From a virus: a stretch of 43,901 nucleotides of DNA. Every line of letters begins with the position of its first letter. The first letter of the stretch is position 1. A program made the translations under genes and the position numbers. Below the pieces are notes generated by a model, which saw nothing but the letters and a program-made list of their open reading frames with translations, did not search any database and was not told the origin of the DNA. Positions 30,884 through 39,120 of this stretch are shown piece after piece. The stretch lies in the IMG/VR virus record IMGVR_UViG_3300010413_000063, positions 1-43,901 of that record; one strand, written 5' to 3'.

Positions 30884-31818
30884 AAATAAATAATCCTCTC
30901 AGGGTCAAGCAAATCACGTATTGATTCCAGGGCTTCAGGCGTTGTGTTGTTGTCACCCCGGTTGTTGAAAAGGTCTGTGATTTTCCGCAGGATCGCATCA
31001 ATATAAAATTCAGGCACGCTGCTGGCTGCGGCGCCGTACCCGGCCGTGAACCTGATCTGCACAGCCTTGATATCAGGGTATGTGTTCGGCCAGCTTTCCC
31101 CGTGCGTCAGCTGCAGGCGGCCAGGTTCAGCCATAGTATCAACAACATAGTACGAGCTTGCCAGCAGCGTCAGCGTGTTGTTGGTGTCTTTATAATACAC
31201 CTGGTCAACCGTCACCAGCGGCGGCCTGGGCAGTTCAATCACCCTGCCCTTCGGGAAACAGTCAAGGTGCAAATCCCAAACTTGAGAAATCAGCGCAACC
31301 CGGCTGTAATTTTCAACCCACTTGCGGGCCGTTTTAATGTACCTGGTAATGCTGGCATCTTCATCATTGACGGGCGAGTGCATGACAATGTTCACGCCGA
31401 AAACGCACGCGGCGCCCACAACGGTTGCAACAACCCGCACATACTGCCGGTTGCCTTCATATGCAACTTTGAAATTGGCGTTGTCATTGGCTTCAGTCAC
31501 CTGGGTAAAATCACCGTCTGTCACGTCATCCCAATCACTTCCATCTTCACTGTCCTGCAGCTTTGCGTCAACAGTGCCGCCGCTGCCGCAGGTGCCCGCC
31601 GATAATTCCGCAACAACTTCACCGGCCGCCGATACGTCAACGGCCGCGCCTTCCAGGGAATAGGCCGCAGCAATTGCATGGCTGTCAGGCCCGATTGTTT
31701 GGGTTGTTGTCAAATTGCTTTCCAGCGTTCCGGCATCAAGTTCCAAGTGCAGTTTCGCCTGCTGCAGTGTTACCGGTTCAACAGCTGGTGCAGTATAAAT
31801 TTTCCAGTTTCCCTGCAT
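30880..31818 (-). CDS. gp6-like head-tail connector with inserted beta domain
   Basis: Protein of 312 residues from the ATG at 31818 with GGAGGGG upstream. Residues 16-28 (VTLQQAKLHLEL) and 151-312 ('DEDASITRYIKTARKWVENY', 'RVIELPRPPLVTVDQVYYKD', 'AVQIRFTAGYG') are the two parts of an HK97 gp6/YqbG connector, normally about 200 residues or fewer. Between them, about 31-149, is an extra strand-rich domain ('VDAKLQDSEDGSDWDDVTDG', 'VAYEGNRQYVRVVATVV') like small decoration domains of phage heads. A ring of twelve would display twelve such domains at the neck. Confidence 0.82.
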   Translation of the reverse strand: MQGNWKIYTAPAVEPVTLQQAKLHLELDAGTLESNLTTTQTIGPDSHAIAAAYSLEGAAVDVSAAGEVVAELSAGTCGSGGTVDAKLQDSEDGSDWDDVTDGDFTQVTEANDNANFKVAYEGNRQYVRVVATVVGAACVFGVNIVMHSPVNDEDASITRYIKTARKWVENYSRVALISQVWDLHLDCFPKGRVIELPRPPLVTVDQVYYKDTNNTLTLLASSYYVVDTMAEPGRLQLTHGESWPNTYPDIKAVQIRFTAGYGAAASSVPEFYIDAILRKITDLFNNRGDNNTTPEALESIRDLLDPERIIYL

Positions 31819-31822
31819 GGCT

Positions 31823-32665
31823 TCACCCCTCCAATATTTTGCGCACGGCGCTGATTGCTTCCAGCGGTTCAATGTCCTGGCATTTCCAGTCATGGCAATC
31901 GTACCAGGTCATTGTTGACTGGCAAGGCCCACAGGGCAGCCTGCGGCAAAGTATGACGTTATTATGGCCCAGCGGGCAACCTTTCACCGTGCTGGTTGCG
32001 GTATAAATCCAAACGCATGGAATGCCCAGGCTGGCAGCCAGGTGCGTGATACCAGAATCGGTGCCCAGCACGCAACGGCATTGCGCCAGGGCGTCAGGCA
32101 ATTCTGCCAGGCTGGCCCGCACCCAGCTGCCCGGTATTTCCGCGCAGCCGTCCTGTTCCAATCCGAAAACGGCAACGCGGTACCCAATGCGGCCCAGGGT
32201 TTCAGCAACCTGGCGCATATGCTTCCAGCGTTTCCGCAGCCATTCACCGCCTTTGCAGCCCGGTACTATTCCAACATCATACCTGCTGCCGTAAGAAATA
32301 CCGCTGCACCAGTCATCAGTGTCAGGAATAGGCCCGACGTGCCCCAGCTGCAGCGCAATCCTGAAATTGCTGGCAAATTCACTGATTGTGTACGGGTAAT
32401 GGGTTTGAAACCTGGTAATGTTCTGCAGTTGGTTCCAGCTTGCCGGGCGCCATTGGCCGCAAACCAGCCTGCTGCCCGGTACCGGCGCCGGGCCTTCAAC
32501 AACGCTGTCAGCATATCTGCACCGCCGCCACAAGTCAGTCATTTTGAAATCAGGTTCAAGGTACAGCTGCACCGGAAAACCCAATTCTTTCACGCCTTTT
32601 ATTGCTGGCAGCATCAGGATTGTGTTGCCCAGGCCGCTGGCCAGGCCGATTGTGATATATTTCAT
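31823..32665 (-). CDS. GT9-like glycosyltransferase (heptosyltransferase type)
   Basis: Protein of 280 residues, coupled by ATGA to the gene before. The start 'ITIGLASGLGNTILMLPAIK' and the C-terminal 'GTDSGITHLAASLGIPCVWI' with later 'LPCGPCQ' and 'CHDWKC' Cys are the GT-B, GT9 (ADP-heptose or related donor) plan. Many GT9 proteins with the Cys-rich end act on other glycans than LPS. It is the last gene of the modification cassette, next to the connector gene. Confidence 0.83.
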   Translation of the reverse strand: MKYITIGLASGLGNTILMLPAIKGVKELGFPVQLYLEPDFKMTDLWRRCRYADSVVEGPAPVPGSRLVCGQWRPASWNQLQNITRFQTHYPYTISEFASNFRIALQLGHVGPIPDTDDWCSGISYGSRYDVGIVPGCKGGEWLRKRWKHMRQVAETLGRIGYRVAVFGLEQDGCAEIPGSWVRASLAELPDALAQCRCVLGTDSGITHLAASLGIPCVWIYTATSTVKGCPLGHNNVILCRRLPCGPCQSTMTWYDCHDWKCQDIEPLEAISAVRKILEG

Positions 32666-33555
32666 TTTTTCACCGCTGGCCTTTTCTGCTGTGCAGCTTC
32701 AATGGCTTCCTTCCATTTCCGCTGGCAATCCGCAAAACCATAATGGTCATAAAAAGATTTCATCCGGCGCCCGGCGCGCAGCTTTTCACGCACGGCCCTG
32801 GCAACGCCTTCAGGGTCATCCATTGCGGTCTGCCATGGAATGACGTGCGAGTCTACAAATTCAAGATAATTGCCGGTGTTGGTTGTCACAATGGGCAGTT
32901 CAGCTGCTTCAGCGTCGGCAACCGCCCAGCTGCCGCCCTCGCTGGCTGACAAGCAAAGGAACAATGACGCGCGGCCGTACTGTTCCCGGCGCCCGGCGTC
33001 ATCCTTGAAATGCAGCGGTTCAAACTTCATATCAGGGCATCGGTTTGCAACCGCCCGCCATATCCTGGCGCCTTTGTTATCGTCACGCCAGTCACCAATG
33101 ACAATGGGCCGCCCGTCAGCAGTTCCCGGCCTGGTGCCCCTGGGTATGTGTTCAACCCAATGCGGAATGATAACGGGCTGATATTCCTGGCCCAGCTTGT
33201 AAATATCCCTGAACGTGTCAGCAACCCAGCGGCTGGGTGCCACATAAAACCGGTTGGGCTGATGAAACATGAACTGCTGCATTTCGCACATATGGGTTGT
33301 TCCGGCATGGCGCCAGGTCGGCACCCGGCCGTAATGCGCCGACGCGCAGCCCCTATGCACTACTATCACCGGCACGTTTTCCGGCACTTTGGTTGCCAGG
33401 TGATTGTCAACAATAACCAGGTCACCCGGTGAAACCTTTGGCGGCGCTGTCACGCTGCGCAGGCCGGGCACCAACCGGCGCAGCATGAAGTCACCCCGGC
33501 ATGCACCTGACCAGCCACCCTGTTCAACTGTTTTTGCAACCAGGCTGTATATCAT
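32662..33555 (-). CDS. GT4-like glycosyltransferase
   Basis: Protein of 297 residues from the ATG at 33555, an ATGA overlap. The GT-B layout is visible: an N-terminal part with 'VIVVHRGCASAHYG', 'FYVAPSRWVADTF' in the middle, and 'LFLCLSASEGGSWAVADAEA' (about 198-217) near the donor site. The usual E-x7-E pair reads E206 ... D214. Nucleotide-sugar donor unknown. It is between a methyltransferase and the GT9-like gene and probably adds one sugar of a short chain. Confidence 0.75.
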   Translation of the reverse strand: MIYSLVAKTVEQGGWSGACRGDFMLRRLVPGLRSVTAPPKVSPGDLVIVDNHLATKVPENVPVIVVHRGCASAHYGRVPTWRHAGTTHMCEMQQFMFHQPNRFYVAPSRWVADTFRDIYKLGQEYQPVIIPHWVEHIPRGTRPGTADGRPIVIGDWRDDNKGARIWRAVANRCPDMKFEPLHFKDDAGRREQYGRASLFLCLSASEGGSWAVADAEAAELPIVTTNTGNYLEFVDSHVIPWQTAMDDPEGVARAVREKLRAGRRMKSFYDHYGFADCQRKWKEAIEAAQQKRPAVKK

Positions 33556-34157
33556 CTTTTCACCCACAGTTCACAACGGCGCGCTTTGCATTCCTTCAGC
33601 ATGCCAGGCCAGCGGGCCAGGCTGATTTCGTCACGCTGGCTGCATTCCCATGGTTCAGGCAGCGTCAGCCCGGCAACAGTAATGCCTGGGTGTTCAGGTG
33701 TTGCCTTGAATCGCAGGTCATAACAAACAAACAGCGTATTGGCAAAACCCGCAATGGCTTCAAACACCTGCTGCGGCTGCGGGTCATGGTCAATGACGTT
33801 GCATGCAATTGCCAGGTCAAACCAGGCCCGCGCGTGTTCATGTTCCCTGGCAAAATCCTGGGCCGTTTGGTGATAAACGGAATTGAAGCCCAGGGCCGCA
33901 TAATCAATGCCCAGGGAAATCATGTCATCAGCCAGCGGTTCAACCGCAACGCGTTCAGCTGCCCGCTGAAACCAGGGCGCCAGGCCGCACGGGCCGCAGC
34001 CAAATTCAATGATATTGTCACGCCGCAGCAGGTTCAGGCCCCAGGCTGTCACAAAAGGCAAATACAGCTGCTGGTGCGCAAAATCCAATGACTGCATCAT
34101 TTTTTCGGCGCCGCCGTTTTCCAGGCGCGGCCGCCAGAAAAACATTTTATCCGCCAT
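33552..34157 (-). CDS. class I SAM-dependent methyltransferase
   Basis: Protein of 201 residues from the ATG at 34157. Motif I is IIEFGCGPCGLAPWF (about 49-63); acidic motif II is VAVEPLADDM; 'FDLAIACNVIDHDPQPQQVF' is motif IV. No DNA-methylase (N/D)PP(Y/F) motif is present, and its neighbours are glycosyltransferases, so a small-molecule or sugar O-methyltransferase is more likely. It starts within the end of the previous gene. Confidence 0.78.
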   Translation of the reverse strand: MADKMFFWRPRLENGGAEKMMQSLDFAHQQLYLPFVTAWGLNLLRRDNIIEFGCGPCGLAPWFQRAAERVAVEPLADDMISLGIDYAALGFNSVYHQTAQDFAREHEHARAWFDLAIACNVIDHDPQPQQVFEAIAGFANTLFVCYDLRFKATPEHPGITVAGLTLPEPWECSQRDEISLARWPGMLKECKARRCELWVKR

Positions 34158-34590
34158 TTTCCCGGCCGCCTTCCTGGGCCGCCGCCTGGGCCGCCTGCAC
34201 TTCCTTGAATTTGTCAATGATTTCCTGGGCGCCTTTGGCCGCCTGGGTATCCTCAAATTCAGGATTATGCCAGAACGTACCGTCAGCAAATTCAACGGAT
34301 TTCACCGGCACAACCTTGCCCGTCAGCGGGTTGGTGTAAAAATAACTTGGTATTGCCTGGTGAATGGCGGCCTGGTTGGTCAGGAAAACAATGTTTGCTT
34401 TCACAACGTCACCCAGCAAATACTGCACGGTAATGTCACGCACATAATTCAGTTTAACGTCACCCGGCGCCGGTTCATATTCGATGTTCGGGCCGACAAC
34501 AATGACGCTGCCGCCTTCCTGCTGAAATACCCGGCAACCGGTTGCGGCAACCGGCCCCTTTTCGCGGTCAAGCAATTTATTCCCCGTCAT
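34147..34590 (-). CDS. unknown protein within modification cassette
   Basis: Protein of 147 residues with GGAGGAAAG before the ATG. The first 105 residues are strand-rich ('GGSVIVVGPNIEYEPAPGDV', 'IPSYFYTNPLTGKVVPVKSV'); the end is an Ala/Gln/Glu helix (AQEIIDKFKEVQAAQAAAQE). It has no transferase motif and reads more like a structural protein. It could be the substrate or scaffold of the transferases, or an unrelated virion protein. I recognise no family. Confidence 0.66.
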   Translation of the reverse strand: MTGNKLLDREKGPVAATGCRVFQQEGGSVIVVGPNIEYEPAPGDVKLNYVRDITVQYLLGDVVKANIVFLTNQAAIHQAIPSYFYTNPLTGKVVPVKSVEFADGTFWHNPEFEDTQAAKGAQEIIDKFKEVQAAQAAAQEGGRENGG

Positions 34591-35179
34591 CGGCTGCTTT
34601 CCTCCCGCAAATCAGAACATGCCGCTGGCCTGACAGTTCCAGTTCAGCAACAATTGCCGTGTCATACCCGTCACCCAGGGCGTCAGCGTATTCAGCTGCG
34701 GGCCTGTCGGCCATATGGTCAGCCTTGGTGTTGAATACATTTTCAAACATCAGAATGACGCCGCCCGGCCGCAGGGCTTTGTCAAACTGTTTCATTGCCT
34801 GGTGAAATATGTGTTCATCGGTAATATGCTGCAGCACCTGGCAGGTGAAAATCAGGTCAATGTATCCTTTCCTGTCGGGAATGCGGTGCCCGTGTACCAG
34901 TTCAACGCCTGGCAGTTCCTGGGCCTGCATGGCTTCGATACAGGCAATTGCCATGTCAACGCACATTATTTGCGCGTCAGGGAAAAGCCCGCGCAGGCGC
35001 CTGGTCATGCGGCCGTACCCGCAACCATATTCAAGGATTGCCTGCGGGTCAATCCCTTCACACTGCGCCTTCACCAGCGGGAAAATTTCATCTGCCTGTG
35101 CTTCCGTTCCGGCTTCCTGCGGGCCTTTGGCCATGCGCTGCCGCCAAAAATTAATATATTCTTTTTTCTTCAGTTTCAT
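34577..35179 (-). CDS. class I SAM-dependent methyltransferase
   Basis: Protein of 200 residues, coupled by ATGA to the gene before. Motif I is ILEYGCGYGRMTRRL (48-62), then 'AQIMCVDMAIACIEAM' (acidic end of strand 2) and 'DLIFTCQVLQHITDEHIFHQ' followed by 'ALRPGGVILMFENVF'. This is the UbiE/COQ5-like small-molecule plan rather than a DNA methylase. With the second methyltransferase it suggests that two positions of a glycan are methylated. Confidence 0.8.
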   Translation of the reverse strand: MKLKKKEYINFWRQRMAKGPQEAGTEAQADEIFPLVKAQCEGIDPQAILEYGCGYGRMTRRLRGLFPDAQIMCVDMAIACIEAMQAQELPGVELVHGHRIPDRKGYIDLIFTCQVLQHITDEHIFHQAMKQFDKALRPGGVILMFENVFNTKADHMADRPAAEYADALGDGYDTAIVAELELSGQRHVLICGRKAADDGE

Positions 35180-35895
35180 GCAATTCCCCTTTCAATTGTT
35201 TTTTCACCCAGCAGCGGCGGTTCTGCGCCTTTGGGTGCTGTGTTGAACCAACAGCTGTGCTGCGGTTGCCATAAAAATGAACGCACCAGGTGCGGAACGC
35301 ATAATATTCCTTTGCCTGTTTTCTGAATGCTGTGCGGTGAATCGCGAACAATCCACCAATCAACGTTGCTGCCCATGCCCTTGACGCCGGGCGCCGTGCA
35401 TTTTGGCGTTCCCAGGCAGTTGGTTGGTATCGGCATGATTTTGCGCAGAAAATCAACATGCGCGTGCATATGGGTTGCTCTGCAGAATTGCTTTATCTTT
35501 ATCTGATACCCGTACATTTCAGTTGCTTTGATTGCTGGGTGTTCAGGCGCGTCATGGCCTGTCAATAATGGCGAATAATCATGAAACCGTTTCAATATTT
35601 CTATTGTATCGGCATGCACGTCAACGTCATCCTGAAAGTATGAAATCCAATTAACCTTAGCATCAGCCAGCCAATAATTCAGGCCGATATTCAAGGCGGC
35701 CGCCAGACCCCTATTTTTGGGCAGGCGCAAATATTTCATGCTGTATTGGTTTGCAATTTCTTCATTTTGAAAACACGCCGGTATTGCGCTGCCGTCATCG
35801 ACAACCAGCATTTCAATGCCCAGGCGCGCAACCTGCGGCGCTGTTCTGCTGAACGCATCCGGCCGGTTAAAGGTTGTAATGATTCCCGATATCAT
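35176..35895 (-). CDS. GT2-like glycosyltransferase
   Basis: Protein of 239 residues, ATGA-coupled on both sides. 'GIITTFNRPDAF' at the start, 'MLVVDDGS' (29-36) and 'ISYFQDDVDV' (84-93), with its acidic metal site, are a GT-A, family-2 fold. Such enzymes use NDP-sugars to extend a chain. Length is just the catalytic domain. No membrane segment, so it acts in the cytoplasm, where phage heads are assembled. Confidence 0.82.
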   Translation of the reverse strand: MISGIITTFNRPDAFSRTAPQVARLGIEMLVVDDGSAIPACFQNEEIANQYSMKYLRLPKNRGLAAALNIGLNYWLADAKVNWISYFQDDVDVHADTIEILKRFHDYSPLLTGHDAPEHPAIKATEMYGYQIKIKQFCRATHMHAHVDFLRKIMPIPTNCLGTPKCTAPGVKGMGSNVDWWIVRDSPHSIQKTGKGILCVPHLVRSFLWQPQHSCWFNTAPKGAEPPLLGEKTIERGIA

Positions 35896-36923
35896 CCCTG
35901 CACCCTTATAATTTCATTGTCCCAAAATAATTGCGGCACCAGTTCACGTTCAACTGTTTCCGCAAACCCTTCCTTTGGGCTGGTATGGTGCTGGTCATGA
36001 ATGCGCGCAACCATTTTTGTTGCGTCATGACTATATGCAACGCGTTCCAACCCGATCTGTTTTAAAAATTCATTGTCAGTGAATTGCTGCTCATCCTTGA
36101 ACCTAATCTGCTGCCACAGGGTTTTTGTGTACATGAATGACGTGCCGACAATGTACCCAGGCTGCCCGCCGCTGTATCTTTTAACCTGGCCCGTCAGGGT
36201 ATCCCAAAATAAAATGGTTGAATACCCGGTAATATGCAGGCCGCTGGCCTGTATCCGTTTCACCTGGTCAAATATGCGGTCAGGTTCACTGTAATCGTCA
36301 TCGTCAAAATGACAAATCAATGGGCCTTTGGCCATTTCACAGCACAGGTTTCTTTTCTTTCCTGTTGTCACTTTTTCGTCAAGTTTCAAATACCTGATAC
36401 GCTTATCATCAGGCAGCAGGTCACTGATTTCTTCCTGGCCATCGTCTAAAATAATCAATTCCCGGTTTTCATAGGTTTGTTTATTCCAGCAATCCAGGGC
36501 AGCCCTGATAAACCTGCGGCGGTTCCAGGTCGGCATTATGCAGCTGACCATGGGCATGCCTTCACCCAGGTCACTGTTCGTTTCCGGCGCCTTTTCGTTC
36601 ACCGGTTCAGGGCTTGCGTTCACTTCCGGCGCCTTTTTGTTCAAACCTTCCTTGTTGCGGTATTCATTAAAAAGGCTGTGCAGGTCAACGTTTGTGCTGA
36701 CTTCCCTGGTTTCAGTTTCATCACAGCACGCTTTGCCCTGGGCTTCAACCCGCGCCAGCATTTCATCAAGGTCACCATGGTTTTTAATCCTGGCAACGCC
36801 TTTACGGCGCAGGTGTTCTGCTGACTGTTCGGGCAGCAGGTGAACGGTTCCGGCCTTATAGGTCGGCCCGTTCACCGCCTGCACGGTATAGGTTTTGACA
36901 ATTTCAACCCATACTTGCTTCAT
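35892..36923 (-). CDS. GT2 glycosyltransferase fused to head-type N-terminal domain
   Basis: Protein of 343 residues. Residues 1-46 (YTVQAVNGPTYKAGTVHLLP, then 'SAEHLRRKGVARI') match a small beta module that phages usually encode alone next to the capsid gene. A charged Pro/Glu linker follows (47-123), then a GT-A domain (125-343) with 'VSCIMPTWNRRRFIRAALDC', 'ELIILDDGQ' and 'LICHFDDDDYSEPDRI' (metal-binding acidic run at 207-210). The fusion could hold the enzyme on the assembling head. First gene of the cassette, five bases after the decoration gene. Confidence 0.8.
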   Translation of the reverse strand: MKQVWVEIVKTYTVQAVNGPTYKAGTVHLLPEQSAEHLRRKGVARIKNHGDLDEMLARVEAQGKACCDETETREVSTNVDLHSLFNEYRNKEGLNKKAPEVNASPEPVNEKAPETNSDLGEGMPMVSCIMPTWNRRRFIRAALDCWNKQTYENRELIILDDGQEEISDLLPDDKRIRYLKLDEKVTTGKKRNLCCEMAKGPLICHFDDDDYSEPDRIFDQVKRIQASGLHITGYSTILFWDTLTGQVKRYSGGQPGYIVGTSFMYTKTLWQQIRFKDEQQFTDNEFLKQIGLERVAYSHDATKMVARIHDQHHTSPKEGFAETVERELVPQLFWDNEIIRVQG

Positions 36924-36928
36924 GGGCC

Positions 36929-37381
36929 TTAATCCTTGTCGCGTTCAATTTCAGCAACGCTGGAAAGGTCACTGTCACTCGACGGGCCATACTTGGCCTT
37001 GCCCAATATGACAGCGGCAACAGGGCCGCCCGTTGAACCGGAAACAACGCCAAATTTGACATACCGGTTGGCATTGGCGCCGCCTTCGGCTAAATCTTCC
37101 GGCCGTACTTCAATGACAACCTGTTTGTTGTCACTGGCATTTGCGGCGGCGGCCAACGTGTCAGCGGTTTTGAATGCCGCTGCATTGTTTCCGTCAACGT
37201 CACAGGTGACGCACCGGAAAACCAGGCTGCCCGTGCTGGCGTTCATGTCACCCGTCAGTGCAATGCCCATGATTTCATCAAACTTGGACATGTCGATTAC
37301 ATCACTGAACACTTCCGAATTGGCCAGTGTTTGCGGGTCAATGGTGCCAATGATTGCTGCTCTTTCGCTGAATGCATCCAT
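36929..37381 (-). CDS. probable head decoration protein
   Basis: Protein of 150 residues with repeated AGGAAGG before the ATG. 'VIDMSKFDEIMGIALTGDMN', 'ASDNKQVVIEVRPEDLAEGG' and 'VKFGVVSGSTGGPVAAVILG' resemble a small family located directly after HK97-type capsid genes. I infer capsid binding, to stabilise or decorate the head. It is followed at once by the glycosyltransferase cassette, so it is a possible glycan acceptor. A GC hairpin lies just before its ribosome site. Confidence 0.7.
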   Translation of the reverse strand: MDAFSERAAIIGTIDPQTLANSEVFSDVIDMSKFDEIMGIALTGDMNASTGSLVFRCVTCDVDGNNAAAFKTADTLAAAANASDNKQVVIEVRPEDLAEGGANANRYVKFGVVSGSTGGPVAAVILGKAKYGPSSDSDLSSVAEIERDKD

Positions 37382-37398
37382 TTGCTTCCTTCCTTCCT

Positions 37399-37422
37399 GC
37401 GGCCGGGTTGGATACCGGCCGC
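37399..37422 (-). promoter_or_regulatory. GC hairpin between capsid and decoration genes
   Basis: GCGGCCGG/CCGGCCGC, eight perfect pairs with an eight-base loop, 17 bases before the decoration start. No T-run follows. It may stabilise or partly terminate the capsid mRNA. Confidence 0.5.
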
Positions 37423-37462
37423 AATTCAGGTTTATTGTTCAGGGTTTTGAACCGGCGCCGAA

Positions 37463-39058
37463 TTAGGCCCGTTCATCCAATGTGACTGCCCATGACAGCG
37501 TGTTGCTGCCGTCGCGCGGGTCAATCGCTGCGGCCCACCAGGGTTGCCCGGTGACGCGGAAAATGAACCGGTACGCCAGCACGTCATAATCAAACCACAG
37601 GTGCATTGAAACATCGGTTTTAATTCCGCCCGCCTTGAACAGTGTCATGTACTGCGTCAGGTCGGTCAGGATAATGTCACCCTTGTCACCAACGGTTTCA
37701 CATGCCTGCGTCGGTATCACTGGCCTGCCCATAAGTGTTGCATAGGGGCTGGCTGACAATCCGTTTGCGGGCAGGTAAACCGGCACGCCGCCAACAACTG
37801 CGCCGCTGGCATTCAGAATATTGAACGACATTTTGAACAGCTGCGGTTCAATGTCCTGGTTAATCAGCCATACGGCATTGCGTCGGCAAGGCCCGTACAG
37901 GCGCGCCCACATATTGATTATATTGTTGGCAACAATGGTGTCAGATGACTGGCCGCTTTCCTTCGCAACTGAAACCAGGCTGGCCGCGTTCAAAATACCC
38001 AGCGGTTCACCGGCGCCGGTGCCCTGCACAATTTTCAGGGTCAGTTTGAAGTCAAACTTTTCACCAACCTTTTTGCGCAGGTACGAATCCAAACCGCTGG
38101 CATCTTCCAGCAGTTCATCAGTGACGGGCACCAGGGCTGTCAGTTTGTTCAGCCTGACAGTCATGTCCTTCAACGCAATTTTGGATTGCGTGAATTGGCT
38201 GGCTTCACTTTCAAAGTATGCCTGCACGCCGTTGGTTGTATCCCATGCCGTGCTTTCATCCTTTGGCAGCACCATGCTGTTTTTGCCGGTTGTGTTCTGG
38301 TCGGTACGGGCAAAAAGCGAATCCTCCGCATTCACCTTTTCCCATATGCTGGTGCGGAAATCAGGCGGCACCAGAAACCCGCCGTCAGCGCCAACGCCTT
38401 CCTGGCTGTACGTTGTCGGCGCGTTCATGACCAGGCGCGGGTCAAGTTCGGCACCCTTGGCAGCACCGGCGCGCACGGCCTGGGCAAATTCACCCATGTT
38501 TTTCCAGCCCCATTTTCCCTTATCAGTGAAAACAACGCCGACGCGGCCGCCCCTGGCGGTTGCCTGGCCCGGCCTGATAACGCGGCTGGCAGGCAGCTGA
38601 CGGTTGCCGTTGTCAACCCCTGCGTCATGGTCTGTGTCGGTTGCCTGGGCCTGGGACTGGCGCCCGGCCGTTTGCCGCAGCTGGGCCGTTTGGTTGGCAA
38701 TCAGTTCCCGGCGTTCAATTTCCTGGTTGACTTCATCAAACCTTGCAAAAATGCGGTCAAGGTCGGTCTGTTCATCCTCCGTCAGCGCGCGGTTGTTTTC
38801 GGCGTCGGCGGTGTTTTGAATCACCTGGGCCTGTTCATTCAGTTCCAGCAGTTCCTGCCGCAGTTCGGCAATCCGTTCAGTTGAACCTGCAGCCCCGTCA
38901 GCGAAAATGAATGAAATGCGGCGCTGCGTACCGCATGCCATTTCAATGTAATCCCGGCCGCACCTGTGAAAAATGCGCAGCGGGCGCGTGTTTATTTTCC
39001 GCACCAGGGCCTGCCAGGCGATAACAAACAAACTGAAAAACCAATTAATCAGTTTCAT
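37463..39058 (-). CDS. HK97-type major capsid protein
   Basis: Protein of 531 residues with GGGAG before the ATG. Residues 60-130 are a charged coiled coil (ERIAELRQELLELNEQAQVI), the delta/scaffold region. The capsid fold follows from about 190 ('PTTYSQEGVGADGGFLVPPD', 'SQFTQSKIALKDMTVRLNKL', 'WLINQDIEPQLFKM'). Cleavage by the protease encoded upstream would remove the scaffold. Residues 1-58 are unusual: a hydrophobic run (INWFFSLFVIAWQALV) and a basic, Cys-containing segment before the coiled coil. Confidence 0.92.
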   Translation of the reverse strand: MKLINWFFSLFVIAWQALVRKINTRPLRIFHRCGRDYIEMACGTQRRISFIFADGAAGSTERIAELRQELLELNEQAQVIQNTADAENNRALTEDEQTDLDRIFARFDEVNQEIERRELIANQTAQLRQTAGRQSQAQATDTDHDAGVDNGNRQLPASRVIRPGQATARGGRVGVVFTDKGKWGWKNMGEFAQAVRAGAAKGAELDPRLVMNAPTTYSQEGVGADGGFLVPPDFRTSIWEKVNAEDSLFARTDQNTTGKNSMVLPKDESTAWDTTNGVQAYFESEASQFTQSKIALKDMTVRLNKLTALVPVTDELLEDASGLDSYLRKKVGEKFDFKLTLKIVQGTGAGEPLGILNAASLVSVAKESGQSSDTIVANNIINMWARLYGPCRRNAVWLINQDIEPQLFKMSFNILNASGAVVGGVPVYLPANGLSASPYATLMGRPVIPTQACETVGDKGDIILTDLTQYMTLFKAGGIKTDVSMHLWFDYDVLAYRFIFRVTGQPWWAAAIDPRDGSNTLSWAVTLDERA

Positions 39059-39120
39059 TTTAGTTTTCTCCCAAATGAAGTTAAAACCCGCAATCCAACT
39101 TTCAACGTCGGGGCTGGCCC

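Noticed and set aside
33552-35179. DNA methyltransferases (anti-restriction) as a reading of the two methyltransferase genes
   Set aside because: Neither has the (N/D)PP(Y/F) or PC motif or a target-recognition region, and both sit among glycosyltransferases.
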